From assembly GCA_014706295.1 (NCBI GenBank), contig JACSVZ010000014.1, positions 71,852,424 to 71,916,423 on the forward strand: a stretch of DNA of 64,000 nt. Direction: 5' to 3'. Source of the stretch: Lycocorax pyrrhopterus obiensis (lineage: Eukaryota; Chordata; Aves; Passeriformes; Paradisaeidae). Positions 50,092-62,900 of the stretch are shown here, piece by piece (the first letter of the stretch is position 1; the number at the start of each line of letters is the position of its first letter). A model generated the notes under the pieces. The model saw only the letters and a list, made by a program, of their open reading frames with translations, had not been told where the DNA came from and ran no database searches. Position numbers and translations under genes: made by a program.

Positions 50092-50560
50092 CAGATGACT
50101 AAAATATCAGACTTTGAGAAAAGCTTGCGTGAAAAGATAAAACACATTAAGACTTTTCAGCCTGGAAAAGAAAACTGATGTGGAATGTAGTGGAGGTAAG
50201 TAAAATGATGAACGGCACAGGGAAGGCCAACGAGTTGGAATTATTTTGTTTCTCATACTATAACAGCTGGGGGCCTCAAATGAAATGAGCAGGCAGGTGG
50301 TTTAAAAAAGAAAAGAAGTTTACAAAATGCGTGGTTAAACTGGGGAGTTCATTGCCACAGGATGTTCGAGATGCCAATGATATTAATGCCTTCAGAAATC
50401 CATGAGGCAAATTAATAGGGAAAATATCCATTAGAGGGTATAAAACACAGTAATTTACATCTACATCTGGCTCCAAGTACTTGAGCACAAATTCTTGGAG
50501 GTGGAGAAGATGTATGTGAAAAAAATACAGCCTATGCTTCTTCACTCCAATACAGCCTTC
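50092..50560 (+). mobile_element. Ancient CR1-type LINE copy, 3' portion
   Basis: Seen: AGTAAAATGATGAACGGCAC, GGGGCCTCAAATGAAATGAG, AACTGGGGAGTTCATTGCCA, CACAGGATGTTCGAGATGCC, AGTAATTTACATCTACATCT, GGCTCCAAGTAC. Established knowledge: these follow the order of an old sauropsid CR1 subfamily (forms like AAATCATGAATGGCACAGAG, ACTCATTGCCACAGGATGTT, TTTACATCTACATCTGGCTC), which differs from the young CR1 tails elsewhere here. Heavily mutated and without its 3' tip, so an old insertion likely shared with many birds. Confidence 0.85.
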
Positions 50561-51597
50561 TCAGGGTTTTTTTTTTATGCTCTGCATACATTTTTAGAAC
50601 ACAACTTATGTAATCACAAAAATAGAAATGTTTCTGTTTAATTTCACCAGGTTAAGAAGAAAAAAAAATTTCCAACCCAAAACATTTCACTAATTTATTT
50701 ACAAATATCTAATATTTAAAAAAAATAAATAACAAGTTTCTTCACATCAGGAAGCTTTAACAAATTGATCAAAATTAAAAGAAAGTAGAACATTGCTGTC
50801 TTCCTGTGACTATTCTGAGTAGATATCATTGCATTTAGCCAGGCTATTTTCCTTTCATTTGCATAACTTTCTCCTGTGAATATTCTTTTTCTTACTGACC
50901 AGATGACAGTGGAAAGTTCAGCACTATTAGAGACTCACTGAATAATTGCCTGGGAATTGTGAGCACCAGGTTAAGAAGAGGCACAGTAAAAGACATTTTG
51001 CTTGAAATTGCTCATGATTTATAGTAATTCAAGGTTTAAGTGACGGCTAAAAAAAAAAATCTCAGGAAGTGGCTATTGTTGGTTTCTAAATGTGTGCAGA
51101 ATGTTTTAAAAAAGTTGTTACTGCACCTAGAGCACCATTTTCATTGTGTTTAAAGGGTGGTGTGTGGTGGAGCTCAGGATGGAGTGGTGTGTGGTAATTA
51201 AATGTTTTCTCTCTGTCCCCTCTCCAGATGCTGAGCAAAGAGAGGTAGGAAATTCTCTAATCCTCTTTGCGGGCCTCATGTGATGTAACCCCTTTAGTTC
51301 CCGGTTCCCTCCTTTCTAGATGGTCCAAGCTGCTGTTTTCCCACCAGGTGAGCCAGGAGTCTTTCCTTGTGTGGTTCCACTGTTGATCTGTCTGTTCAAA
51401 TTAATCTTTCGCACCTGGAGGGAAGGAAGTGCAGGGAAATGCCAAGAGCCTGTGTGCATACCCAAACCTGAAATATAACTCTGAAATGGAAAAAAAAATG
51501 CCATATAACTTGAACACAGACTTTGTGACACAAAACATGACACAATTAATATTATTTTTATGCTTTTTTAAGGTAATTTAAAAGCTCCTCATGACTG
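50561..51597. other. No gene recognised
   Basis: Unannotated AT-rich sequence between two CR1 copies. No exon or RNA gene recognised. Confidence 0.5.
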
Positions 51598-51945
51598 AGA
51601 TCTGGTGAGACCTTATTGCAGCTCTCCACTACCTGACAAGAAAGATGGAGAGACACAATTTACAAGGACCTGGAGTGACAGCACAAACGGGAATGGCTTC
51701 CCAGTGCCAGAGGGCAGGGATGGATGGGATATTGGGAAGGAATTGTTCTCTGGGAGGGTGGGCAGGCCCTGGCACAGGGTGCCCAGAGCAGCTGTGGCTG
51801 CCCCTGGATCCCTGGCAGTGCCCAAGGCCAGGCTGGACATTGGGGCTTGGAGCAGCCTGGGACAGTGGGAGGTGTCCCTGCCATGGCAGGGGTGGCACTG
51901 GATGGGCTTTAAGGTCCCTTCCAACCCAAACCATTCTATGATTCC
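51598..51945 (+). mobile_element. CR1 LINE, 5'-truncated, intact 3' end
   Basis: Seen: GGTGAGACCTTATTGCAGCT, ATATTGGGAAGGAATTGTTC, GCCCAGAGCAGCTGTGGCTG, AAGGCCAGGCTGGACATTGG, TTTAAGGTCCCTTCCAACCC, then CATTCTATGATTCC at the 3' end. It is the best-preserved CR1 tail in the window (about 350 bases) and closely resembles the 20.3 kb copy. Frames of up to 139 codons across it are shadows. Confidence 0.96.
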
Positions 51946-52941
51946 ATGGGTCTATAATTATTGTCCTTATATCCTGACAGAACCAAATTTGCTAAATGAC
52001 TGCTATGTTTTCTCAGTCGCGTAAGACAATAAGACATTTAATTCATTTTTTATGAGCTGCACTTCCTTCCCATTTGAATCCTGCAGAAATTCAAGTTGAT
52101 CTTCTCAGCAATAACACTTTTTTATATCCTGGGTGTTTGCTACACATTCTCTACCTTTGCAGTTTCTTTTATAGTCATTACAATCTGTGTCATTAATTTA
52201 TGCTAAATAGATTTACAAGCGGAGTATCATGCACAATCCAGGTATAACTGGCTGCTGAAGAGGCAAAGAAGCTGCCAATAATGGTCTGATTTTCCACCCT
52301 GGGGCCTCTGCTTGCCTGTCTACAAATGACACATCCATACACGTGCTGGTGGAGACCACTGAAGGAGTATTCTGATTCCGAGCGGAGAGGATGGAGACAA
52401 TCCAGCTGGTATTTATGTAGGTAAAATTGCTCATGGTGAGTCAGTTCTCTGACTACTCGAAAAAACAGGATCAAAAAGATTTTTCCAGGCTATGATCTTA
52501 CAAACACCGTTTTCACTGAAGTGATATTCTGTCTTTCTTTTTTTCCTCCACGTTCACAGCAATGGAGGGTTTCCATGGGGAAGTTTGTAATAAAATATTA
52601 ACATTCTTCTGTTTAAGCTGTTTATTGCCCAAAGACAAAATACCATTGTTTGTTGGCTGCCTCACGAGCGTCTCTGAGTTTAGGTTAATGGGATGGTGCA
52701 TAGGTTAATGAGGTTTTTGTCTGGGGAATACCTACCTTTATATATCTCTTGTAATTAATAACAACAGCTTTGCCTTTCTGAAATCTGCTTCTTCACTTAC
52801 TCATAGTTATGAAACAAATATGAAAACAAGGCAAACAAAATTACCAAAGAAGTAAATAAAATATGAAAATTAAGATTCATAAATGTCTTTTTTAATCTGT
52901 ATTTTTACCTGAATTACCATTTTTTGTTTGTTTTTATTCAG
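51946..52941. other. No confirmed gene; one possible upstream exon
   Basis: A strong acceptor (CTCCACGTTCACAG) precedes 52560 on the plus strand. An open stretch of 48 codons follows from ATG at 52562 to a stop at 52706-52708 (starts MEGFHGEVCN). No good donor in the right phase joins it to the next candidate exon at 52942. A weak donor at about 52703 would fit an alternative acceptor at about 52999. Kept here as a note, not as a called exon. Confidence 0.2.
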
Positions 52942-53129
52942 AATGCTGTTACTATTTTTATATCTGCCTACAAGATTCTTCTCTTATGTTCCATTCCAGT
53001 TGAGTCAAAGCTGTTTGATCAGTTTCTTTTAGATATTCTACATGAGGAAATTTTAATCTTCGAAGACAAATTTACTTATCTGGAGGTGTTTGATATTAGA
53101 TGTGATTTTGATTTTGTTGGTATGGAAAG
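52942..53129 (+). CDS. Candidate internal exon of an unidentified gene
   Basis: Seen: a pyrimidine-rich acceptor (TTTGTTTTTATTCAG) before 52942 and a good donor (GAAAG|GTAGGT) after 53129. They bound 62 open codons plus two bases, phase 0 to 2. The frame starts NAVTIFISAY, runs through VESKLFDQFL and EDKFTYLEVF, and ends FDFVGMES across the junction. It is hydrophobic and acidic, with no recognised domain. The split codon AG|T joins in frame to the next candidate exon, which is the main support. An alternative acceptor (CCATTCCAG|TTGAG) lies within it. AT-rich DNA yields such structures by chance, so this remains tentative. Confidence 0.3.
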
Positions 53130-53359
53130 GTAGGTACATCCTTTTGTTTTGATCACAGAAATCTGTAGCCACCTCGTGGCAAAGTTTTAGGCAGATGAAT
53201 CACATATTTGGTGACTTTTTTTTGTTTTATTATCTAATTTAAACCTAGTTTATTTAAAATTTAAAATAGAAACAACAGTTCTCTAAGCGGTCAAGTAAAA
53301 AAAATGTGACTTTCCATGGCTATGTGTCTCATGGCTGGATTTCCTGTTGCCTTGGGGAG

Positions 53360-53537
53360 TACCAAGAGATGTAGCAGCAGGAATAAAAAGATACCAAAGG
53401 CACTGCCAAGGACTGAAATTTCTCAGTCTGTTCCTGGGATTTCTTACCATTCTGGACCAATGAGCACGTCAAAAACAACAATCAAGCCCAGAAATTATCT
53501 AAAGCAAGGAAAACTTCTCCAGCTGGCTGATGTTTAA
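53360..53537 (+). CDS. Candidate terminal exon paired with 52942-53129
   Basis: Seen: an open frame continues in phase from the preceding candidate exon across an intron of about 230 bases and ends at TAA (53535-53537). The residues are basic and serine/lysine/threonine-rich (TKRCSSRNKK, SKTTIKPRNY, ending QLADV), typical of a disordered tail. The acceptor is uncertain. GGGGAG|T at 53360 is weak. A nearby cluster of AGs (TAGCAGCAG|G, up to 53381) preserves the same phase. No homologous family was recognised. It could also be a chance frame or a pseudogene remnant. Confidence 0.3.
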
Positions 53538-56500
53538 TAGAACAAACAGGTTATTTCATTTTCTTCAGTCTCTTTGGCATAAAATAGTCACAGAAAATGT
53601 TAATTGACTAGGAAAGATGTATCCATTGTAGCTCTTTCTTCTTTTCATGTACTTATAAACACAAAAATTTTAGTCACTTATATTTTTGAAATTATTTCTT
53701 CATTCCAAATGCATTTTAAATCTGCACAATATGTTTTTAAAAATACTGGATGGCGAAATTGTATTTGTACACTGTATTTTCTCGTTTGAGTTGCCAAAAC
53801 TATTTCTACACCTTTCAGCAAACCATTACGTTGCATTCAGCTGAAAAAAAGAAAAATCTCTTTAAGGACTGAGTCTGCAAACATCAGCCATCAGATGCAA
53901 AATTATCAGTTTAGTAAGAGAGTGGGATTTGAAATGCCACCTTTTTTTTCTCCATCTCACAACAAAATTAACAATTTCATCACAAGGGGTGATGAATTCA
54001 CATCTTTCTGATACTGTTCGTTATTTGTTGATAGCAGCTTGTGGGGATACTTCTGTTCACTTCTGGAGAAGAAATTGCTAGTCAGGAAATTTGTAGACAG
54101 TAACAGAAGTCTTACTGTAAAAAAAAAAAACAAACAAAAAAAATGAAAAAAAAAGAGAGAAGAAAAGAACCAAGAGGAATCTTACAGGAAAAAAAGAGAA
54201 AATATATAAAACAGAAAAAAAGAATGAAATTATGCTAAATATAAAGCACACATTTCCTCTATCAGTCTTGTTATTAAGCAGTGTCATGACTACACAATCA
54301 AACGCAATGGGTCACAGATATTAATCCTGTTGAATGTGACTGTACTAGAATTAGCTGTGATATTAGGAAAAAGTAATATCCATTGGTAACATTTTCAGCT
54401 TTCAGCTTCATCTTTCATCCCTGTTACAGAATAGACTGGCAAAGTAATTGATTGGATAAGCTCATTTTTTTAGCATTTGTTCGTTATTCATGTAGGCATT
54501 AATTAAAATGGATCAATTTCTACCTATATTGTATTCTTTTTTTGTAGCAACTCATACATTAAACATAGAAGATCATGTTTCTTTTCCTGAAATTGTCTTT
54601 TTTTTTTTTTTTTTGGTCATAGAGCTTCTAACAAATTGCTAGAATTGTTATGATTTCAATGAAGTTCTGAAATGAAAACTTAGAACATCAGTATTGAAAC
54701 ACACATGTACAGATCTCCTCTTGGTAATTCTCAAATGTAAGGCACATCTAGAAAAGTCTAGAAAGTACTGATGCAGCTGAAGACATTTCATTTGTGCTAC
54801 CACTTCATCCTCTCCACTACTCCTGCTTTTCCTAAAGCAATTGCCTAAATTTTCTTGCTCACAGTGATTACGTTTTGAAAACTCTTAATGTGCTCACTCT
54901 GAGGATGAGAATCCCTGCTTATAAATTGCTGGGACATTTTTAATTTCAGTGAAAAGACTGGCAAAGGTCTGTGCTTTATTTAGGCCAGTTGTACGAACCA
55001 GTGAAATTCCGTTTCCAAACTACTCGGAAATTTATTCAGCACTTATTAATATATTTTATTTATAACAAAGCATAGAAGAAGATGAAGATTTTCTACCAAT
55101 AAAAATAGAATATTTCAGATAGGTATAGGAACTTGTTTTCAATTCCACTGGACTTCGTCCACTATTTTATCCAGAAAGAAATTTATAAACACTCCTTATT
55201 CAGAAAGGTAAAATTTTACAGCTGTTTTCTCATGAGTGGAAACTATTAATAAGGTATGAAAGTGAGGAGAACACATCCAACTTATAGGTTCTCTGTTAAA
55301 AAAAAAAAAGTTTCATATTTAGGCAGGAAAGAAAAACAACAAAGCAAAATGAAAATTACAAGAGGATGCTCATGGAAAAAAGGAGATATAAGTCCTGAAA
55401 TACTTTTTGCTGAGTATACATGGCTTGGATGAAAAACGTAGCTGCAAGAAATAATTACATTTAGAAGAAGTGAAAATTCACTTGTCTTGAATTTAAACCA
55501 TTAGTAACTGGATGCTTTTTATGTTCAATGGAGACCCGTAGCTACAGTCTGAAAAACAGGCATCTTATCAGCCTTCAGCTTTAAGGATTATTTACTGTCC
55601 CACAATGTAGGAGGGAAATGCACAGATAGATTTAGTGCAGAGAGTATCTAAGAGCCTAGCTTTGGGAAAACTAGGTCCCCTTTATTTCTGTTCCATTGAA
55701 GAAACTTAAAATAGACTTGGTGTAGCTGTTGTGATTTTTGAAATGAATTGCAGTTAACCACTCATCCGAGTTTACTGAATTTCAGGATATGTTAAATTTC
55801 ACTCTTGAGAGGGTGGCTGGGTGAATGTCTGGCAGATGGGCCAGGTCAACCCATCACAGTCTTCCATGGGTAAATGTAATTGATGCCACCTTTATAAACA
55901 GGTCTTTCTTAGAAAAACAAACAAACAAACAAAAAAAGGGCCTTCTATAGGTCTTGTGTCTTGTAAAATTAATCACAGCAAAACCCACAGGCATTTCTAA
56001 ATGTGTGAAAGCATAGAAATATTTTTTTTCTATATTCCTGACGTATTTTACAGGGATATGTGCCAAGTCAGTGTTTCGGTGACCTCTTGAAACGAAGTGA
56101 TGCTTATTTGAAGAGGGCAGTAGCATTTTTCCAATTACAGAGGTGCAAATTAATCGAATTTTAGGTAGTGCTGCTTGACAGGAACCAGGTGAGTGACTGC
56201 AACCGTGGTGGTGAATATGTGGAGCCTTGAATCCTGCTCTGAGTCCCCTGCTGTGACAACTTCTTCTTTACTGACCTGGAAAACACAAATGCAAAGGGTA
56301 TAGAATGTGCCACAAAATACAGGCATCCAATATATATTTAGTATTTAATACCTGCACACACACAACACCAGATATGTTCCTTTTAAGATCTAGGCAGGAA
56401 GAATTTTTGCCACTCTGTGAAAAAATTAAATGTGTCGAAACCAGTTTCCATCCCAAATCTTCATAAACACTATTGAGTTCACATTGTTGAGCATCCTTGT

Positions 56501-56653
56501 GCTCAAGAATCAACAAATATGTGGGAAGAATTGACTTTTTTTGTATATTTCAAGCAATTTTCCATCAGTGGGAACATTTTGGGTAATGTTTTTTGTCTAA
56601 CACTGCACAAAAGCTGAGGTTATGTGAACAATAAAGCTTTAAAGTCTTTGGAC
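53538..56653. other. AT-rich DNA, no gene recognised
   Basis: Would include the 3' UTR if the preceding exon is real. An A-rich, slightly G-containing tract lies at 54119-54225, a T run at 54598-54614, and an AAAC microsatellite at 55914-55937. Confidence 0.45.
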
Positions 56654-56910
56654 AAACCCCCTCCCCAAAATAAAATAAAATAAAATAAAATAAAATAAAA
56701 TAAAATAAAATAAAATAAATCAAAACAAAACCCCACCCCAAAACAAAACAAAACAAACAAAACCCCCCAGAAAATAAAATTAAATTAAATTTTTAAAAAA
56801 GCCAAACAAAAAACCCCAAAAAACAAAACAAAACCAACCAACCAACCAAAAAACCCCCAAAAACCCAAAACCAAACACCCCAAAACCCAACCAAACAACA
56901 AAAACGCACC
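56654..56910. repeat. AAAAT microsatellite followed by A/C-rich tract
   Basis: Ten AAAAT pentamers at about 56667-56718 are flanked by A/C-rich sequence (ACCCCCTCCCC before; CAAAACAAAACAAACAAAACC, ACCAACCAACCAAAAAACCC after). Total about 255 bases, nearly free of G. Fourth large member of the A/C tract class in this window. Confidence 0.93.
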
Positions 56911-59900
56911 TAAAAGCCCAAAGAGCTGAATGTGGGGTTTTCATACATTTTTTGTTCATGTGGATGGAGAAGAGCCATTAATGAGGATTCCCATTTTAGG
57001 TCTATTTTTAATGTTTCAAAAATTGTCACATGGGTGAGAGAGTAAGGCAGGGTATGAAAAATTGTAGCCTCATTTGCTGCTCTAATTGAAGGAGAGTAGA
57101 AATTCTTTCTGGTTGATCAAAATAAAATAGATGGGGCAACATTAAAAAAAAAATATTTTTGCAGTAATATTTGTGGACAAAAGGAGAGTTTGAAAAAAGG
57201 CAGGTAATTCAAAAGAAGATATAGAAGTTAATCACATCAGGCAAACATAGTTACGTTCCTGTGGAAGCACTTTGTGCTGATTGAATCCACAAATCCAGCG
57301 TATCTAGATTTTTCAGTCAATGAAGGACACAGTGATTACTCCAGTTTTTTTGTTTATGACTGACACACTGACTTTGTTGTGCTGAATTTGTTATTGATGG
57401 GGGACATGGAAAGCAAGAGATTTCACTAAAATGAAACACAATTAGTGAGGAGAACGGAAGAACTCCTTTTCTACAAGAAGTGTCTCTTAAAATTGCACTT
57501 TGGTTAACAAAATTTTCTCCAAACAAAGCTTCTGGATTGGCAGGTAGCATGAGTGGTTGAAAGACAAGGGAATCCAGCTAACTTTGCCTTAAATAAAAGT
57601 TCCTGAGTAGACAAGTTGATTTTAAAATAAAGTTTTGTAGCTTTGATTCTTAGTGCAAATATTGTTCACTCTGTGGTAATTCTCCATACACTTTAGTTGC
57701 CTTTCGTAGACTAATTTTAAGCAGAAGTACCTTGTAATTGAGCTTTAATAAATATAAATTCAAGTCAACTGAAGCAGTCTGCAAGATCATGCTGAGGGAA
57801 ACTCTTTAACAGGACAAATACACTAATAGAAAATATTGCCTATCACTCCTGCCTTGGTTATTGCTGTGGTAGAAATATGTTCTTTTTTATTTTTCCCTGC
57901 ATTTATCATAATTTTGTACAGTACTTTTCAGCTCCTGGACAATTAGATCTTTTCAGTTATCCTATGAAAAATAACAAGAGCCTAATTTGAACGGCGCACA
58001 TTAAAATGCACACAGCTCTTAAACTACCTATTAGCATGATAATTGCAGTGCTCTGTACTTACAGGCTTGGAAAGAACAGCTATTATTAGATATGAATCTA
58101 GTGGTGGCATCACATAATACACACTAACCACCACACAAAAATAGATTATCTTATATTAATTACTTGGATTGCTCTGAAAAGGTTCACTGCCTTTCTCTCT
58201 TCCAGCAAACGAGGATGCTCTTTTTTAGTTGGAGGCACTTAAAACATGTTGAAAAGAGGGTTTCAAAACAGTGCACAGGCCTCAGGGGTCGTTATCTTGC
58301 CTTGTGCCCAACACAAGAGCTATTGCACAGCCACACTCACAATGAATTGCTCACATGTTCCCTATTCCTCTGTGAGAAGCATTTCAAGCTCATTTTGAAA
58401 GGTCCTCAGGTATAAATGTGCCTTGAGGTACTTGTTTCAAAACCTCAAGTAGGGTGTTGAGTAAAACCTGCTGCTATGGGAGGGAAAAAACTGCATTGTA
58501 GGTTAAACTAGAAAAAATAAGTCCTCACAAGTGACACAAAAACCTCAGCTGCAAAAGCCAACGCTGCAGTAAATATGTGACTGTTTCATCTGGGAAGGAG
58601 AGCATGTAAAAAGCAACATATCCTCAGCCTCTAGAGCAAAGAGACCCCCAAAAACACAGCTGAGAGCTTCAATACCCCTTCCTGACTGGGCACCTGTACA
58701 GGCTCTGTAGGTGTGTGGGTGTGTGGAGCTCAGATAATCTCAGAAAGACTGACATTTTCCAGCTAAAAATTGCCCAAACTTCTAAATATTCTCCAACAGG
58801 GGAAATGTTTGGAAGTTGGCCTCTGAAAAACTGTGCCTACTTTATAAGGCAAATTAAATCAACAGATTATTAAGAAGAGGACCATATTTTCTCATAAATG
58901 AAATACAGTAGATTAGTACCACACTCTCTTGATTTTATGGAAATGCCTGAGATTACTCCTGTTGGTTTATTTGCATAGTGGGAGCATTAAAATCTTAGTT
59001 GAAATGTATGCAAAGAGCAAGGATTTTATTAGCTGGTTTCAACTCCTCTTGCAATTCAACTTCAAGGACAATACAGGAGTTTAAATTCTTCTACCAGGTT
59101 CAATAATCCAAAATTTCAATCAAGGTATTCAATTAATATGTTTAATAATGATACTATATATATATGTAGTTATAATTGTGTGGTTTATGTTTTGTATTCA
59201 TTTTTCTTCAGAAAAAAACAGGACAAAAATCCCTCACACCTTTTCCTTCCAAAAAGTCTTCACCCAAAACCCACACAAGAATCCCTCTCCAAAAGACAGA
59301 ATCATTTAGGTTGATCAGTTTTTATAATGTTTTCAGATCTGTCAAAGGTTCCTTACCTGCCTAGATCTGAAAAAAAGGAATCATTAAGCCTGTAGAAAGC
59401 TTGTATATCTATCTACATCTGTGGAAATAAATATTACTTATAAGGATTCATGGTAACTTATAGACATTTTCTACTTGCACTCATTTGAGCCTGCCCAGCC
59501 TAACTCAATCAATTTTAAAGGAAAGAAGGTTTAGGACTGAGAGACTGTCAGATTTTGCATACTGAGATTACTGGATTTATTTTGTATTAGGTGGTGTAGC
59601 TTAAGACCTAAATTGTAAAATTTTGTGCGCATTTATGACATTAAGGACCAAAGGCTTATTTATGAGCTCAATTTCAAGCAATTTTCCTTACCCTGCCCGA
59701 GTCCTCAGCTAACAAAACGCAATTAGCAGCCACTTAACAAGCCTCAGATATTATATCCAAGCTCTTTGGGTGAGTTTATTAGCACAGGCACTGGCTTCAC
59801 CAGAAGTCCAGGGCTTGTAGAGCCTGTGTGCCACCAACTGCACAGGCACACCCGAGACACCGAACACCAAGAAGGAGAATTTCAAAAATTACTCCTGATT

Positions 59901-62900
59901 TTAATTCCACAGCTGTGCAACAGGGCAAACTAAATGGTAAAAGTCTCTTCTGTCCTTCCAAACTGTGAACTGAACACTGCAGCTTCAGTGGAAGGGCTCC
60001 CGTGGGGGAGAGCTGCAGGAGCAGGGCTGCAAACCTCCCACGGCGGGACCAGTGTGCCATGTTATTCCTGCCACAATGCATCCTTGTGTCAAGAGCCAGG
60101 GGAGAAAAAAGGAGAGAGAAAGAGGTCAAAATACAGGAAAATGCTGGGGCCTTGACGAGCTCATTTCCAGCTTTATTTTTGTGGGATCTAACTCTCTTCA
60201 ACAAAACATCGGGTCAGCAACTTGTCCTCACTGCAACATTTAAATTGGGTTTTTAAACTACTGAGCTGTAGTTGAATGAATTACAAAATTATTGTGTTTT
60301 TACTTATGGAAATTTCATTTGATTTTGGCTTGTGCCAAATCTTCACTGTTGCTATGATTCTCAAGTCTTGGCTATGTAAGTTTAAGTAATGCCAATTTGG
60401 AGGATTATTACGGCTTTAGGAGCAGCTCCTGGTTTTTAGGGGTGATCCTTCTCTGTAGCACCACAAAATTTTAAGGAGCCATGCAAGAGGAATTTTGTTC
60501 ACATGCTAATGTAGCACATTTTAAGTAGGTGAATGTCTTAATTTTACAAACAAATGTTCTTTAGTTGTTAAATTGCATGCTGTATCTTAAAAAAATCAGA
60601 TAGGTGTAGTGATCAAAGTTGCAGGAGATCCAAATAAGCACCAATGTCTTTGTCTTGTGTAACAATCTTAGGATACAAATAGGCTTTTTTGAGGTGAACT
60701 TCTTTGAAAATTATGATTTTCTCTTTAACATTATGATGCCATGGGATTAAAATCAAAATTAAGCCTGGAGGCCGGGGGATCTCTCACTGTGCAAAATAAC
60801 CAACAGCACTGCAAAGGATAGGAATACCTAAGGTTCACACATGAACCGTACAAGAACGAGAGGGAGTAAGTGAAATACATTCATTAAATGCTGATTTAAC
60901 CTGTGGAGGATACTGCTCTATTCAAACAGGAATGTAGAAATGGATTTTCCTTTCATTTACTTTCGCAGTCTCTCTTAAGAGAGATGGAAACCAAATAATG
61001 CTTGACTCAGATGGTAATGTTCTCTTGACTATTTGAATAGGTTTGTTACTAGAATAAATGTGTCTACCACTGTTTAAACATTTAAGTAATATATTTAATG
61101 GCATAAGCATTAGCCTTAGTGCCATTGGATACATGTAGGAAGTGAAAGTAAAGCAAACCGAAAACCACTGATAAATGAAGGATGGTTCAGAGACAACAGG
61201 AGCAATGTATTTTGCAGCATTTTTCTTTAGTGGAAACAAATGTTTAGTGGCTTTGCCAGCTTCCCAAATCTGCAAGTGACACTCCCCTAGGCTGTACAAG
61301 CTGCTGCTTGGTAATGGATCAAGATCTTTACCATTAACCTACTGTGAAAACAAATACTGAGCCTTTAAAAGTTTGAGTAGTTTATTTCTCATCTATTCTG
61401 TCAAAAATATCTGCCATTACAAAATATCCATCAAAAGAGCAGCAGAAAAGTAGGCATCTTTCAAATTTCAGGAGAAACAGAGGGCCATAATACAGAAAGT
61501 GCCACTTAGGGAAAATATTTGTCAGAAATCATTCACAAGTGCACAAACCAGTATGTGTCAGGTGCAGAAAACAGTGAAACCTCTGGAATACAAAAATGCA
61601 GGTTGAAGAGGTAATCAGAAAATGGTGCAAAACATTAAGTGAAGAAGGGAGGAAACCACCATGCAAGCTGCCTCCATTCTGCCTGTGGGATGGTAAGTGT
61701 CCTCTCTCATTTAACTTTAAATCCAAGTGTCACCGTTTCTGGGAAAAAAAACCCCAAAAAGTCAGAAAAGCAGTGTTGTGCATTGATGTTCTCAATTAAC
61801 ACAATTAATTTTTTTTTGTGAAATCCTGGGTTGTTGTTTTTTCCAGGAGGTGAAGACAAATTTTTGGGTCACCTTACTATTCTTCTCACCAGCCACAGGA
61901 CTTAAATCTCGGCTAAGTGATGCAGCTGGATAAGTGACTAAAACCTCAAATGCTTCCTGCTTTTGTCAAGCCCAATAAATAATGCTGTTAATCAGTAGAT
62001 AAATTCATGCCACTGATATTTGTCAATGTTGTTGTATAAATACATATTAAAGCATATTTCCCCAATTTTGGAGCAAGGAGGAGGCTTTCTGCTGCTTTTC
62101 CTCATGGTTTCCTGGAGCATCACTATTTTGGGCTAGATGGTGTATAAAAGACCTTGGGACCTGCAGAAACTGAATAACTCTCTGCTGGCATTTACAGAAA
62201 ATGTTAAATTACTGTGACTTTGTACACTGCAGCAACCCTCAATTACTGATTTGTAGGAAAGCACACAGTACAGAAAATTCTGTATTGGAGCTGCCTGAGG
62301 CCATGTGAATATATAAGAATGCGAGAACATTTTGTCGATCAGCATCTGAGGCAGAAACGTCTTTTAAAGGTCATGCAATTTTTTTTCCCCCCTCTCTCAC
62401 TCCTTAAGATTCTTTTCTTTTAATTAAATTTTCTTAGTTTGGGCATGGCATACATTAAAAAAAAAAGCCTATAAACAAAGAAAAGTTTGTATAAAAAAGG
62501 AAACAGCATTACAGATATGTAATGCCTCAATTTGTCGTGGGCTCTTTCTTTGTTCCATATACAATGCCCGAGACTTTTTAGTCATTATTACCCAGAGAAT
62601 TCACTGTTTTTTTAACAAATGAGGCTGCTTATTGTTGAAAAGCCTCTTCCTTTTCTATGAGCAGCACATTTATAATTTTACCGTTCCCAAATAATATTAA
62701 TTAACATCCAGCCAAACTTCACTGTCATATGAAGGAAGAAGACAAAAAAACAAACCAAAACTGACCAAAACCACAAAAGCAAGTACTCACAGAAATGCTG
62801 AGATTTACTGTGGAGGAAAAAGAAAATATCCATGCAACTATCCATGCTGGACAAATATATATTGGTATAGCACAAAGAACTCTCAGAAAAGAGGCTGAAT

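Noticed and set aside
51605..52024. 139-codon plus-strand frame and shadows
   Set aside because: Runs through a CR1 3' tail into flanking DNA.
59797..60204. 135-codon minus-strand frame
   Set aside because: No recognised domain, no splice support, cysteine- and leucine-rich composition typical of a chance frame in GC-richer DNA.
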